Of a DNA stretch of 64,000 nucleotides, positions 18,997 through 31,176 are shown piece by piece. The notes under the pieces are model-generated. The model saw nothing but the letters and a program-made list of their open reading frames with translations, ran no database searches and was not told where the DNA came from. Origin of the DNA: Amia ocellicauda (lineage: Eukaryota; Chordata; Actinopteri; Amiiformes; Amiidae). Both the position numbers and the translations under genes were made by a program. Location of the stretch: the NCBI RefSeq assembly GCF_036373705.1, contig NW_027102663.1, positions 310,001 through 374,000 of the forward strand. Reading direction: 5' to 3'. How positions within the stretch are numbered: position 1 is the stretch's first letter; each line of letters starts with the position of its first letter.

Positions 18997-19794
18997 ATGA
19001 ACCTGGAACTATTACAAATGATAAATGATTTAAATAACCCCCAATTACCACCGATAGAATGTGAATTAACAGAATTACCGGTGAACCCCGACCTGTTACA
19101 GATGGTCAATGATCTAAATAACCACCTCCCACCGGTTGCGCTTATAGAGGTTCACCCCCTAGTTCACCCCGATTTGTTTGAAATGGTGGAGGCTTTGGAG
19201 GAGCTACCCCGACCAAATTCTGCCCCTATTATAAATGATTTGAAACAATTAGAACACAGGATGGCGGCAGAAGCAGCCATCACTATAGAGGAGGGTCTTG
19301 ACATTAACCGGTTGGATATCTTTGAAGGACTTTTACAGGCTTTAAATGAGCCTCCTCAAAAAGGGGGTTTTGTAGATGTCAGCAGTGGGGGTGTTTGGAA
19401 TTTGGAGGGTTCTGAGACTGATAAGGCTGTGGAGGACATGCTCTGTGAGAATGTAGGGGGTAAAGGCTTTGTTCAAAATGATGATGTGTCCAAGAGTACC
19501 AGTGATCCCGTGATTATAGATAGACCGGCCTATAACAATTTTGAAATGATTCAGCGTTTTAATTTTGCAGAACTTTTAAATTGTGACAATTATGCAGAAA
19601 TATTTGTCAACATATACGAGGCCTTGCAGAAAATGCTTGAACAGGTTGCTGAAAGGGTCAGACCTCGAGATGTTGTACAGTTAGAACTCAGAGGGGATGA
19701 TTTGTTTAGCAACCTATCTGTAATGCTGAGTGGAGATAATTTAGACGTCTGGCTAAAATCGAAGCGTTATTGCAAAGTAACACAGCCATCATAG
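18997..19794 (+). CDS. Acidic protein upstream of polymerase (P2)
   Basis: Same length as the P1 frame, with about six residue differences in 265. Open throughout. Confidence 0.5.
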   Translation: MNLELLQMINDLNNPQLPPIECELTELPVNPDLLQMVNDLNNHLPPVALIEVHPLVHPDLFEMVEALEELPRPNSAPIINDLKQLEHRMAAEAAITIEEGLDINRLDIFEGLLQALNEPPQKGGFVDVSSGGVWNLEGSETDKAVEDMLCENVGGKGFVQNDDVSKSTSDPVIIDRPAYNNFEMIQRFNFAELLNCDNYAEIFVNIYEALQKMLEQVAERVRPRDVVQLELRGDDLFSNLSVMLSGDNLDVWLKSKRYCKVTQPS

Positions 19795-22700
19795 CTGATG
19801 AAAGTCTGTCTCTGGTAATGAATGTGGTTCGTAACCCTGAGGGTGGGGTGCTTAGAAGACTGTCGAAATGCTTGAAGAACGACATAATTAGGACCAAGCT
19901 CAGGCAATTAGTGGTGAGTTCCAGTGGGGACAATAAGCTCTGTTTTGCTTACAGTTTAATAAAATTACTCACCCCCGACATGCCTGAACCCCAAGCTCTG
20001 CAAGAGGCTTTAATGCTTCATCAGAGGGCCGGCTTAAACTCTCAACAGATGGTTGCCTTTTCAGACATCACCAAGTTTGAGGAGTTGTTGTCTTTAAAAA
20101 TTGTTGTGTGGTACCGTTGTGAGGTAAAGGAAGTATTTGTGAAATTTCAGACACATCCTGAAACCCATACACAGACACTGTTTCTCTTCCTAAGTGATAG
20201 TCATTACTTTGGAATAAAGAGTTTGACGGCTTTTTTGGGTTGTTCGTATGTTTGTCATTGTTGTTATAAGGCCTTCAATGATAAGCTTAAGCACCGCTGT
20301 GACGGTTACTGTAACGTCTGATTCAATCCCCAATGTTGTAAGGGTTTGGCCCCTACCATCCGATGAAAAGATTGCTTAAGGATTTGTCTCTCTGCGTTCT
20401 GTTTTTCCGAGCATAAGGTACAGAGGGCCGCTGCTGAGGGGGTTAAAAAACTGAGTTATTGTGATCAAACTAAATATTGCCCGCAGTGTTGCCTCCAGTA
20501 CCGTTTTCATGAGGTTAAACCACACAAATGTCTGGAGCCGAGATGCAGGATCTGTAATGCTGATTTAACCCCGGGGTCCGAACACCAGTGCTTTATTCAG
20601 CCGGTTAAAAAGGAGCCGCCGCACAACCGGTATGTCTTTTTTGCTTTTGAATGCCGGCAAGAAAACGGGGTCCACGTTGCTAATTATATACACTGTATTG
20701 ACATGTTGGATCGTGAGTGGTCAGCTAGCGGTGAGAGTTGTGTCAGGGAAATCATTACGCGGTATCGCGGTCCAAAATACCTCAATTACACATTTATTGC
20801 CCACAATGCTAAGGGTTATGATTCTTACATTTTGATGAAGTATCTGGTGGAAAATGGGGTGACCCCAAAAATAATAGCTCAGGGTAGCAAGATCATGTGT
20901 TTCACCGACGAAGCTTTCAACTAACGTTACATAGACTCGTTAAATTTCCTCCCCATGAAATTGAGCGCTTTGCCTAAGGCTCTGGGTTTTGAGGCTCAGA
21001 AGAAAGGTTGGTTCTGCCATTTTTTTAATACTAAGGACACTCAAAATTATCGAGGGTCCTACCCGCCCGCCTCTTATTATGGGGTTGATACTATGATGTC
21101 TCATGAGAGGGACGAATTCTTTAAATGGTACAATACCGAGAAGAGATGGCCGCTTATTGTAAAAATGATGTGGTGATCCTTAAAGAAGCCTGTGTGCGTT
21201 TCTGCGCCGAGGTTATCAACACATCGGGTCTCGACCCTTTGCAAAGTGTGACCATAGCGTCTCTCTGCATGAAAATGTATCGGTCCAATTTCTTGCAGAA
21301 AAACACTATAGCGGTCACCACTTCTGACAACTATCGTGCTAGACAAAAGAACTTTTCGACTGTCTCCATACAGTGGCTGGAATACCTGAGTGCCCGGGAT
21401 AACATCTTCATCAGACATGCTTTAAATCAAGGGAAAGTCAAAATGGGGCCTTACTACTTAGACGGTTTTAGCGACGTGTCCGGGCGGCGTACCGCTTATG
21501 AGTTTGCTGGTTGTATTTACCATGGCTGTCCTCAGTGCTTCGACCCAAACACCTTTAACCCCGTAACACAAAAACTCTGCGGTGATATGTACTATGATTT
21601 CCAGGAACGAATTGAAACTTTAAAAAACACCTATGGTTTGAACGTGCTGGTGATTTGGGAACACGAGTGGACGACCCTGAAGCAACAGGATGCGGGGGTA
21701 CAATGGTTTATGGAAACCTTGGACTTTCCTGAACGTCTAGAGCCCCGGGATGCGTTATTTGGGGGTCGTACCAACGCCCTCTGTTTACATTATGAGGTAA
21801 AGGAGGGTGAGAGAGTAGATTACTATGATTTCACCAGTCTGTACCCTTATGTCAACAAGACCAAAATGTACCCGGTGGGGCGTCCAACCATTGTTTATCG
21901 TGACTTTCTCAAAATCGGACATTTCTTTGGTTTGATCAAAGTCACCATGTACCCTCCTCGCGAGCTGTTCTTACCCATGTTGCCTTACAGGTGTTCGGGA
22001 AAATTGATGTTCCCTCTGTGTAGAACGTGTGTGGAAACTGAAAATCAAACTACCTCTTGTCTGCACAGTGATGAAGAGAGAGCGCTGACGGGTGTCTGGT
22101 GTAGCATTGAGCTTGACAAGGCGGTGGAGAAAGGTTACAGAGTCGGTAAGGTGTATGAGGTTTGGCATTTTTCTGAAAAACCTGATACTCTTTTTGCTGA
22201 TTACATTATGACCCATCTGAAAGGGAAACAGGAGGCATCGGGCTATCCCTCATGGTGTGTTGACTCCGCGGCCAAAGAGCGATACGTTCAGCAATATTTT
22301 GAAAAGGAAGGGATCCGTCTAGAGCCGGGGAACATAACTGTAAACCCCGCCAAGAGACAAATGTCCAAACTGATTTTAAACAGTCTGTGGGGTAAGTTTG
22401 GGGAAAGAAATTACCGTCTAAACACAACCTTGATTAAAACCCCTGAACTGTTCATAGAATTTATGTTTTCCAAACAACATGCAGTATCACACTTTCAATT
22501 CTTAAATGACCACGTGGCACAGGTCCAGTGGAGGGCCCCTAAAGATTTCCCCACCAAACAGGGGAATGTTAATGTTTTCATAGCGGTTTTTACCACGGCT
22601 TACGCCCGGCTTGAACTGTACAACTTAATGGATCAGTTGCAGGAACGCACGCTCTATCATGATACTGACTCTGTAATCTTTGTCACCAGGCCAGGGGATT

Positions 22701-23083
22701 GGGTCCCTCCCCTCGGGGACTACCTTGGGGAGTTAACGAGCGAACTAGATCCTCAGGACCACATAGTGGAGTTTGTTTCAGGGGGTCCTAAGACTTACGC
22801 ATACAGAACGGCTGCGGGTAAGACCTGTATGAAAGTTAAGGGTTTCACTCTGAACCATTGTAACAACAAGCTCATTAACATCAAGTCTCTGACGACCCTG
22901 GTAGAAAGTTTTTTAACCGAGAAAGACGCGCCTCCTCGTGAGATTATTACAGCCGGAAATCAGATCTATCGCAATAAAAAGGGGTACACGTTGGAAAATA
23001 GATCACTAAACAAACGATTCAGGGTGGTGTACAATAAAAGAGTGTTGAAGACTGATTATACCACTCTGCCTTATGGATATTAG
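19770..23083 (+). pseudogene. Protein-primed DNA polymerase B, broken (P2)
   Basis: All exonuclease and palm motifs named for P1 are present, and the longest uninterrupted part spans both the ExoIII-like motif and the whole palm. The region is broken about four times, partly in a pattern shared with P1 and partly its own. Confidence 0.92.
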
Positions 23084-23744
23084 CGGTGGTTTTGATAACA
23101 GACTTCAACACCCTTTCTCCTGTATTATAGCCGGTCCCTCCAATTCGGGGAAGAGCTATCTTATAAAGAACATCATAGAAGATGTGGACGCAACCGTGTC
23201 CCAAGCTCTTGACAACATAGTGTGGTGTTACTCTTGCTGGCAACCTCTCTACGATGATTTGGCTTCGGAAAAAAATAATCTGAAATTTGTGCAAGGTCTC
23301 CCCGCCTCGTTGTGTGGCGATGACTTGTTCCCGCCCGGTCAAACTAACCTAGTGATCCTTGATGACCAGATGGAGCAGGCCGGTGACAACAGTGAAGTGG
23401 AAAAAGCTTTCACAAAGTACACTCATCATAGGAATTAAAGTATTATTTATTTAGTTCAAAATCTATTTTTTCAAGGTAAAAAAAGCCGCACTATTAATTT
23501 AAATGCCAATTATATAATTCTTTTTAAAAACCCCAGAGATAAACTACAGGTCACCGTCTTGGCTCGTCAAATGTACCCTAACCAGACCAAGTTCTTTTTG
23601 GAGGCATTTGAGGATGCCACCAAAAAACCCTACGGGTACTTGATTGCGGACTTAAAAGCACAAACCCCAGAAGACTTTCGCCTCAGAACAGGTTTGTGCC
23701 CGCCCGATTGGCCGGCAGTCTATGTGCTAAAGAAAAGGAAATAA
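23073..23744 (+). pseudogene. Packaging ATPase, broken (P2)
   Basis: Same gene and position as in P1, with P-loop GPSNSGKSY and the Walker-B-like Asp-Asp region. Broken about once in this copy type. Confidence 0.82.
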
Positions 23745-23750
23745 ATAAGA

Positions 23751-24086
23751 ATGTCTGTTCGGATTAAAAGAAATCTGCCGCTTTTGCAAATGTTATTTGA
23801 GAGGAGCCCGCGCCATAGGAAAGCTGTGCTGGCAGGGGCCCCCTCGGATTTGATCGAGACCCTGTGTGAAATAGCTTTTAACATCTTACGCGGTAATATA
23901 CCCCTAACCCCTTCTCAACATTCTAAACTCAAAAAACAAAAAGCGGTTATCAAGATCATCGCTAATAAGAAGTATTCTATTAAAAGAAAAAGAAAGAAGA
24001 TTAATCAAACCGGGGGTTTTATAGGACCGCTGTTGAGCATAGCCGTGCCTTTCCTAACCAGTCTTCTAGCTTCCAGAGTGGGTTAA
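23751..24086 (+). CDS. Small basic virion-type protein (P2)
   Basis: Identical in residue sequence to the P1 protein; whole. Confidence 0.6.
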   Translation: MSVRIKRNLPLLQMLFERSPRHRKAVLAGAPSDLIETLCEIAFNILRGNIPLTPSQHSKLKKQKAVIKIIANKKYSIKRKRKKINQTGGFIGPLLSIAVPFLTSLLASRVG

Positions 24087-24088
24087 TA

Positions 24089-24832
24089 ATGGAATATGCT
24101 CAGAAAATGTTTTTGATCCCTCAGGAGCAGCTTGAGAAACTGAGAAAAAATGTTGTCGGGCCAGAGCCCATTAGACAAACGGCCGAAAACAACCTGGACT
24201 CTGAAATGAAAGCTATACAGGCCAGGGCCGATTTAAATCAGTATTCCAAAGCCCAGTTGTATACCAACACGTTACAGCGCTACCTCCGTCTGGTTAGACA
24301 GGGTGAAAAAGATCAAAACATTTTAACTTTAACCATGGCCTCTCAAGAAAATGGTTCTGGGGCTGATGCGGGGGGAACGGTTGATAAAGATGTTGCGGTG
24401 ACCGAACCTGTTGAGAGTTCAGAGGGAGATGTTGTAACGGATGTTTTGAGAAACATGCCGGCCAGAAGCAAAAGACATGCAGAATATATCCTGCACAAAA
24501 TGGTTCAGAAACCGCGGGTAACGGCTTGGAATGAACAGGGTGAATTTGTTTTTAAAGGACAACTGATCAAAGGTTCACACATGTTTGATTTGTTGAAGAG
24601 TGTCACTAGCACTAATAAGGTACCCGATAGTCGCCGACCTGTAGGCTGGAATGCTTTCCTACAGGCGATGGCCTGTCTGAACATGCCCCAATCAACAGTT
24701 CCTAACCAGGAAACGCGACAAAAAATCCGTCTGTGTAAAGAGGTGGAGCCTGATCTGACTCCGATATCTCATTACTCTGACCGTGCTGAGCGACCATCCT
24801 CAGGATCTATCCATCGTTGGGAAGCTTATTAA
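24089..24832 (+). CDS. Conserved Polinton protein of unknown function (P2)
   Basis: 247 residues with a single residue difference from P1 noticed; whole. Confidence 0.6.
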   Translation: MEYAQKMFLIPQEQLEKLRKNVVGPEPIRQTAENNLDSEMKAIQARADLNQYSKAQLYTNTLQRYLRLVRQGEKDQNILTLTMASQENGSGADAGGTVDKDVAVTEPVESSEGDVVTDVLRNMPARSKRHAEYILHKMVQKPRVTAWNEQGEFVFKGQLIKGSHMFDLLKSVTSTNKVPDSRRPVGWNAFLQAMACLNMPQSTVPNQETRQKIRLCKEVEPDLTPISHYSDRAERPSSGSIHRWEAY

Positions 24833-25011
24833 TCTCATGTTTTTATTTGTCTCCCCTGTAAATAATGACCCGACAAACAATTTTTTATTTTTATTTTTTA
24901 TTTTTCAAATGTTGTACATTTATTTATACCATAACCCCTGCTTTGTATAAGAATTGTGTTGAATAAAAACAAAACTAATGATTCAAAGGCTGTTTTCATT
25001 ATTTTTTCACC
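24833..25011. terminator. Convergent polyadenylation region (P2)
   Basis: Same signals as at 6314-6492; the T tract is interrupted by A bases here, so this short segment varies between copy types. Confidence 0.6.
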
Positions 25012-25569
25012 TTAACACGCATGACATCTTTTAAAATCCTCACAAGAACACCCCATCTGTATACACGGCTGGCTAGGGTCGTAAGTCATTGTGTTATAAG
25101 GGGGGGTCCACAGTGTCCTGACAAACTCTGCCACTTTTTTATCATTTTGGCCTAAATCCTCACTGTACAAGGCCATAATATCGGGGTATGACCTTCCTTT
25201 AGATCTATGATATAAGAAAAACACACAGTGTTGACCACAAGTGAAGGTCTGAAGACTTTGTACTTGACGACCGCTGTAAATGGTTTCTTGACAGTTGTTG
25301 AGCAGAAAGTTATTGATCTTCCGAGGGAAAGGTCTGAAATCCGGGGGGTTTGCATAGGAATCAAAAAATTCACCACGGTGGTCCTCCCTTAGATAAATAG
25401 CCAGCCAATGTTCTCCGGGCATATTTTTAGGGTGTGTGTTGATTATGTACATTGCAGGTAAATTCTTGATCTTAAATTTAGGCAGCTGATCGCAGGCGTA
25501 GACTCCTTGAAACAGTTTCCGTGAGCCGGCCAGGGCATTCATGATGTGGTTGAGCTCTCTGGTGTTCAT
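25012..25569 (-). CDS. Adenain-like cysteine protease (P2)
   Basis: Residue-identical to the P1 protease, with His54, Asp70, Gln104 and Cys111 all present; whole. Confidence 0.88.
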   Translation of the reverse strand: MNTRELNHIMNALAGSRKLFQGVYACDQLPKFKIKNLPAMYIINTHPKNMPGEHWLAIYLREDHRGEFFDSYANPPDFRPFPRKINNFLLNNCQETIYSGRQVQSLQTFTCGQHCVFFLYHRSKGRSYPDIMALYSEDLGQNDKKVAEFVRTLWTPPYNTMTYDPSQPCIQMGCSCEDFKRCHAC

Positions 25570-25570
25570 T

Positions 25571-26878
25571 TTAATAATAATCATACATAACGTTTCTCCT
25601 CTGATTCACCTCAATAATGTTGTCAAACACTGCATACACGACCATATTTACAGTGCGTGGTAGAGGCTGCTTGAAACGCATCTCCAAACGCATATTGCCC
25701 GTCTTCATCAGTGAAAAATGTTGTCCACACTCTTCGTCAGGGGTCAGGTTGAAACCGTACAGGGTGTAACCGCTGCAGTATTCCCGGCGATCGATCAGCA
25801 GAGTTTGATCCTTGAGATGGCGACCCGTAGCTAGTACTAGACTGTCATATTCACGAACCGCATTGCCGTTTTCAAAGTCAGGTTGAAAAGGTCTGGATGG
25901 AACCTGCACACCATCGACGTACAACGCTATAAATTCCGCGTTATAATGTTTAAAGTTAAAGGGGTTCTTGTTGTAAACCCCGGTAAATGCATCATTATCT
26001 TCGAGACCTATAATAACCTGTTTTGGGAGCTGTCCTAGAAACAGATTTTCCTGGTTCATCACCCGTGTCCCTGCGGGGATACTGTGGACTTTCATATAGA
26101 CTCTTTCGATCGGGTACTTGGCGTTTGCCGTCATTAACGCCTGCGCGTGTCCTAGTTTAACCGCCGGGGAGACGGACACTTTTTTCACAAACAGCGAGGC
26201 CGATAATATGGTCAGTTTATATTTTTCAGTATCAGGGGTCATCAGACAAAAAGCACTTTTACTACGGATCATTTTAATTTTAATGTCTACCCCGTTGAGC
26301 ATGAGTTTTTCTTGGAAAAATATGTCTGCATGGATATGCCCCATTAGCTCAAAGGTCCTCCCTTCTGTTGAAGAGGCCGTTCTTTTTTGCAAACCCTTAT
26401 TGAGTCCCTCTGGATCCTTGTCGTCCATAGCTTCCGGGATGTCTTTGAAGAAAAGGCCGGGGCTGAACTGTTTGCTTAGGGTCTCCTCACTATAATTAAG
26501 TATACACTCCATCATGGCTCTATAGGGGTAAGTATTGCTGCTTTGACTAATGAGCCGATCTCCCAGGGTCACATTCACCTGTGTAAACATGGTGGCCACC
26601 GGGTAATTGATGACCCCATCGTTGGTCGTCTTCTCGATTGCATCGCCATCCTCATCAGTCACTTTACAGTTCATTAAAATAAATGTGTTATTCAAATCAA
26701 TATAATCCTCGCCATTGCCAGCTATAAAAAACTCCAGAGGGGCCGTGTCTGAAATTGCAGAAAGAGGGGGAATCTCTACATATATGCTCTTATCTATACT
26801 CGTTTGAGTGTATGGAACTGTAAACAGATCCAGTTCTGATTTGACGCATTCTTCCGATAGACTGTGGACAAAAGACAT
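25571..26878 (-). CDS. Major capsid protein (P2)
   Basis: 435 residues, about five residue differences from P1; whole. Confidence 0.85.
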   Translation of the reverse strand: MSFVHSLSEECVKSELDLFTVPYTQTSIDKSIYVEIPPLSAISDTAPLEFFIAGNGEDYIDLNNTFILMNCKVTDEDGDAIEKTTNDGVINYPVATMFTQVNVTLGDRLISQSSNTYPYRAMMECILNYSEETLSKQFSPGLFFKDIPEAMDDKDPEGLNKGLQKRTASSTEGRTFELMGHIHADIFFQEKLMLNGVDIKIKMIRSKSAFCLMTPDTEKYKLTILSASLFVKKVSVSPAVKLGHAQALMTANAKYPIERVYMKVHSIPAGTRVMNQENLFLGQLPKQVIIGLEDNDAFTGVYNKNPFNFKHYNAEFIALYVDGVQVPSRPFQPDFENGNAVREYDSLVLATGRHLKDQTLLIDRREYCSGYTLYGFNLTPDEECGQHFSLMKTGNMRLEMRFKQPLPRTVNMVVYAVFDNIIEVNQRRNVMYDYY

Positions 26879-27370
26879 GTTTAAAAGATGTATCCTGAGG
26901 CTCTATTTTTCTTTCTTTGAGACTTTCTTTTTGCAGGTTTTTTCTTGTGCTGCTTCCTTCTCCGAGTGTTTCCACGATATGTTGGAGAATGAGAGATTCT
27001 TCGTTTTTTGTTAGCCACGGATCTTTGTCGCCCCCTGGTGGACACATGCTGTTTCTTCTTTTACCCCCCCTCCTCGCCATTACCATGAGACCCGAACCCT
27101 CCTGATGCTCATGGCTAGCTGCCCGGTTCATAACATTGGTGAACACGTCACTAACAATATTTTTAGCCGCTGATTTCAAGTGGGGTCTGGCTATAGCAAA
27201 GCCTCTCTTAAGCAGGGGTATGGCCATTCTAAAGAGACCACGAAAGAGTCCTCCTAGACTGGCGCCATACATTGTGGGGGCTCCTACAATACCGGGCAAG
27301 CCGTTCCATCTTGCATCTTGTAATAATCCACATAGGCGCTAGGATCTACATAACCCCTCGAGGTAGCCAT
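26790..27370 (-). pseudogene. pVI/pX-like minor virion protein region (P2)
   Basis: Same layout and overlap with the capsid gene as in P1; broken about once. Confidence 0.6.
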
Positions 27371-27371
27371 T

Positions 27372-28104
27372 TTAATAATGTACACACTGTTTCAGGGGTC
27401 GAAAATGTAGTTTGACATTAACTTTACCGATGCGGAAGGGTACGTTGATATTCTGATCCAATTTTACTTCGATCGTGATGTTGTCAAAGTGGGTCTTTGA
27501 GACTGGTACGTAGTGTGGTTTGTCATAAGTAATTGTGACCATGTCATTGCTTTTACCTTTAATAAGTACATTTCTCAAAAGGGGGACATAACTATCCCCG
27601 ACCCTCTGGTGGGTTATGATATCCGTATACACATAAAGAGTGTAAAAGCCGCCCCACCACTTCTGAGAACCTGCTCTCTGTGTCAGAATAGAACCCAAAT
27701 ATACGCCCCAGTTGGCCGCTGGTTTGAATGCTAATACCTGGTTTTGACACCTTGTACACTCTGTTTTTAATAGGGTTGTAATATAGCTTGATGTTGGGGG
27801 TGCCTTCTGAGAACTGTTTATGCATCTCATCTAATATTTTATCCACATTGTCATAATAACCTCCTTGTATCGTGAATGTCCATTGACTCTTTTTAACATC
27901 ATCAAAAATGGCGAAGGTGGCATCCTTATCTTGTAAAACAGCCCAAGTGTAAGGATACTGTATTTCCGCCAACCCCACTTCCCACGACACCCTTAGATCT
28001 ATAGATTTTCCAAATTGTACCGTGTAACTGGATATTTCATTTTTAGGATATATATCGAGAGAGGCATTACTGGGTAGAGTCACGTAGAAGCCTCCTGATT
28101 CCAT
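27372..28104 (-). pseudogene. Penton-like minor capsid protein, broken (P2)
   Basis: Same start motif and end as in P1. The C-terminal part is open for a longer stretch than in P1. Broken about once. Confidence 0.75.
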
Positions 28105-28150
28105 CTTGAGAATCGAAAGTAATGCCCCCAACACACCCGCGGGCATGTTG

Positions 28151-29242
28151 TTATAAGGATTGAATATCGCAAACCTGTTGTTCCGGGACCCAACTATTGA
28201 ACTTTTCAGGCCATCCAAGCCATTTCATCAACACATATTTTTTCCGGTTCTGGGTTTTTTCAGCTAATATCTTTTCAACTCTGTATACACTGTCTTTACC
28301 CACAATAATTTTTTGTAACTCGGCTTCGTAAAACGTTCCTTCTATATCCTCCCTGTCATAGTCTTTTAACCGGTACACGGGGGGGTCTCTAGCCAACTGT
28401 TCGGTAACTGTAAAATATTCGTCAGAAAATGTTTGTTCATAACCTTTGGCAAAAGTACTCCTTAGCTTTGAAACGCGAACCACATCACCGATGTTGAACT
28501 AATAAGTAGTTTTTCCCTTCTTAATAAATGGTCCGTATAATTTTTTATAGACCTTAAAAGAATTACTTTGATCAACATCTATAGGCTTCATTTTAATACT
28601 GGTGTGATACCCTTGGTTGTAAGCATCGATAAAATCCTGAACTTTATCAAAATACTTGAACGTGTTGACCGCTGTAAAATATCTCCACATTTTGGTCTTT
28701 ATGGTGCGGTTAAACCTCTCCACTACCGATGCCCTAAGCTCATTACCAGTGGTGAAATGATGTATTTTGTGTCTCTTCAGTAGATTCTGAAATTCTCTGT
28801 TGAGAAACTCTTTTCCTTTATCAGTCTGCAGTTTTTTAGGACATCGACCCTGGGACAATATATCCTCAAAGGCCCTTGTCACCGCCCGACCTGTTTTATT
28901 ATGTAGAATGCGAGCCCAGGCATATTTTGATAACACATCGATACACATCAACATCAATTTGTGACCATTGTTATGTTTTGATAAATTTGACATATCGACT
29001 AGATCCATTTGCCATTGTGAATCTATGTCAGTTGCATATACGCGGTTTCTTTTAAAGTTAATCCTGAGAGGTTTATGTAAGGTATAGGCGTCTTGTTCCC
29101 GTAACCATTCTGAAACAACCACATCATTAACCTTCACTCCGGCCTCAGCGAGTCCTCTTTGAAAACCCTTCTTACCCGCCAAACCCCCAATCTTGGCTGG
29201 GTTGTAGTATAGTTCCTGCATTTGGGGAGCTTGCCGAGTCAT
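28151..29242 (-). pseudogene. Integrase with chromodomain, broken (P2)
   Basis: The core D, D and E residues and the chromodomain are as in P1, with few residue differences; about one break, shared with P1 and P3. Confidence 0.88.
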
Positions 29243-29297
29243 TCTGTCAAATAACCACACAGACCCACACTATGCGCAAAGTTTTTATACAAGGTTT

Positions 29298-29303
29298 TTT
29301 ATT
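29298..29303 (-). terminator. Poly(A) signal of right-end block (P2)
   Basis: AATAAA on the minus strand, in the gap 29243-29414 between the Bcl-2-like region and the integrase. Confidence 0.5.
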
Positions 29304-29414
29304 CAACTTCAGGAGAGCAGATACCCCTTTTTAGACATTTGAGAAAAGTATAACATACACAACAATTTTTTCTACGGTCCAGACAAAAAGAAATCAGATG
29401 ATTGGTTACTTGAT

Positions 29415-29807
29415 CTATATCAACAAATATACCTGTTTCTTTATCTTGTAGGCACACACCTCAGTTACATATGTAAATAAAACAACAATATGACCTATTT
29501 TAAAAGTAAACAGAGGTGTATTAAACATGCTCAGTAAAAGGTCATACAGATGTTGATGAAATGGCCTAATATCATTCTTGGCCCCCTTGAGCCCTTCATC
29601 CCAGTGTTCGTACCCCCCGGTCTTTGTTACAGCAGCCATTCACTTTTCCAGGTTTGAAAGTTGATCCTCATCGATGGTTAAATCTGTAGAGAAAAGGCTC
29701 GCGTTGGCTACTTTTCTGTCAAGCACATGGTGTAATAGCGCTCTCAGGTTAGCTGCAGAGTGTTGATGACAGAACCAGTTGCAGAAGCAGTCCAGAACAT
29801 TCCCCAT
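29415..29807 (-). pseudogene. Bcl-2/E1B-19K-like region, broken (P2)
   Basis: Same gene as 10896-11288, with the BH1-like segment kept. Broken about once in this copy type. Confidence 0.42.
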
Positions 29808-29819
29808 GTTCAAAGTCCC

Positions 29820-30668
29820 TTAGTTCAGGTCAGAGTCTGAATCAGTGGCGTAGATGTCGAATTCTTCGTCGCTGCCCCCAGCTTTAACTTCTTTACGGAA
29901 GAAATAAGCTTTTAGCTTGCCAGCGGTTTTTCTACTCGGCTCATCCAGGTCATTGAGCAGCTGCCCAAGTTTCTCTATTATAAACGGCTCCTTTTTCAGC
30001 TCCAGCAAAATCTCATCTATGATTTTCTGGACTTGTCCCACAGTGACATGTATGTGGGAGTAAGAGAGCGCCTTGATTAGTGCCGGTTTCAGCCACGGTT
30101 TGTTCAGTCTTCTGTAAAACACATTGAAATAGAACAGGAAATAGTAACGGTCTGGTTCAAACAAACAACTGTGTCTCAACTGACTGGGGTGATTCACTTC
30201 ACACCCCCGACAGACTTCTTTCAGAGCTCGGTCGATGAGAGCACTCAGAATATACACCAGGGTGCTTTTAACCACTCTGCTTACTTGGTCACATACCCCG
30301 GGCATAAATCCTGCGTCTTCATCACGCCCCCGGGACAGTCCGATGCTCATTGGGTCGCCTGGTGGTTTGTGGGGTGTTTCTCCATCCATTGGACTGACCC
30401 CCTCCTGAGACGCACAGACGGTAGACAGTTCGGCAAAATCGAGGCCCTCCATGAGCTCCAGAGGCTGGGGATCCCCGAGACTCATTTGGACATCCATCGC
30501 ACCGCATGTTGTTTCGTCCTGAGGGACCGGGGTCTGAGGTCTTGGAGAGTAACCACAGTCAAAGGGTTCCAGAGTGTATACAAAATCTGGGGAATAGAAC
30601 CAGGGGTGATCCCGGGTTTGAAGAGGCCTGTAGAGCCTGTCGACGTCCGCAGCTTTCGGGTAAGACAT
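29820..30668 (-). CDS. Probable early protein with zinc-ligand-like cluster (P2)
   Basis: 282 residues with the same Cys/His cluster; one residue difference from P1 noticed; whole. The TATA-like box is kept 36 bp upstream of the ATG. Confidence 0.6.
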   Translation of the reverse strand: MSYPKAADVDRLYRPLQTRDHPWFYSPDFVYTLEPFDCGYSPRPQTPVPQDETTCGAMDVQMSLGDPQPLELMEGLDFAELSTVCASQEGVSPMDGETPHKPPGDPMSIGLSRGRDEDAGFMPGVCDQVSRVVKSTLVYILSALIDRALKEVCRGCEVNHPSQLRHSCLFEPDRYYFLFYFNVFYRRLNKPWLKPALIKALSYSHIHVTVGQVQKIIDEILLELKKEPFIIEKLGQLLNDLDEPSRKTAGKLKAYFFRKEVKAGGSDEEFDIYATDSDSDLN

Positions 30669-30771
30669 TCTCTTTAATTTTAAACCATGAATGAATTGTT
30701 GCACCTTTTATCCTATCTCTTCACTACGTCACGACACACCGCCCTCTTAGAAGAGAGTAGCCCCTGAGCCG

Positions 30772-31176
30772 TCAGACCCCCCTCCAAAACCCCACACGTC
30801 GTCTGTCGTAGTTCTGCAAGCTTTCCCATTCACACCTTTCAAAACCCTGAGTCGGAGACTCCATTTCGCATTCTCTTGGACCCTCTTGCAAGCCTTCTAG
30901 AGTCTTATCCACAAGCCCCAGATCTCTCCAGGCCATCACCTTCAACCAGTCCTCATAAGAGTATTCAATTACCGTCTCAAAAGGTTCCAACGTACCCTCC
31001 TTCTCTCCCAAAGCAAGAAGCTCCACTCCAACATAGCTGGGATCCCTTTTAAAGCGGTAACCCCGTCGAGCCCCCCAGAACAACACCCAGGAGCGTTCAA
31101 TCTTCAAATTGGTGAGTACAGGAACCCTTGCCCGGGATTGTTTCTTGCGGGGTTTCATGTTGATGTCGCTGGACAT
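30772..31176 (-). CDS. Right-end 134-residue protein, unknown (P2)
   Basis: Same frame as in P1 with one residue difference near the end; whole. Confidence 0.5.
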   Translation of the reverse strand: MSSDINMKPRKKQSRARVPVLTNLKIERSWVLFWGARRGYRFKRDPSYVGVELLALGEKEGTLEPFETVIEYSYEDWLKVMAWRDLGLVDKTLEGLQEGPRECEMESPTQGFERCEWESLQNYDRRRVGFWRGV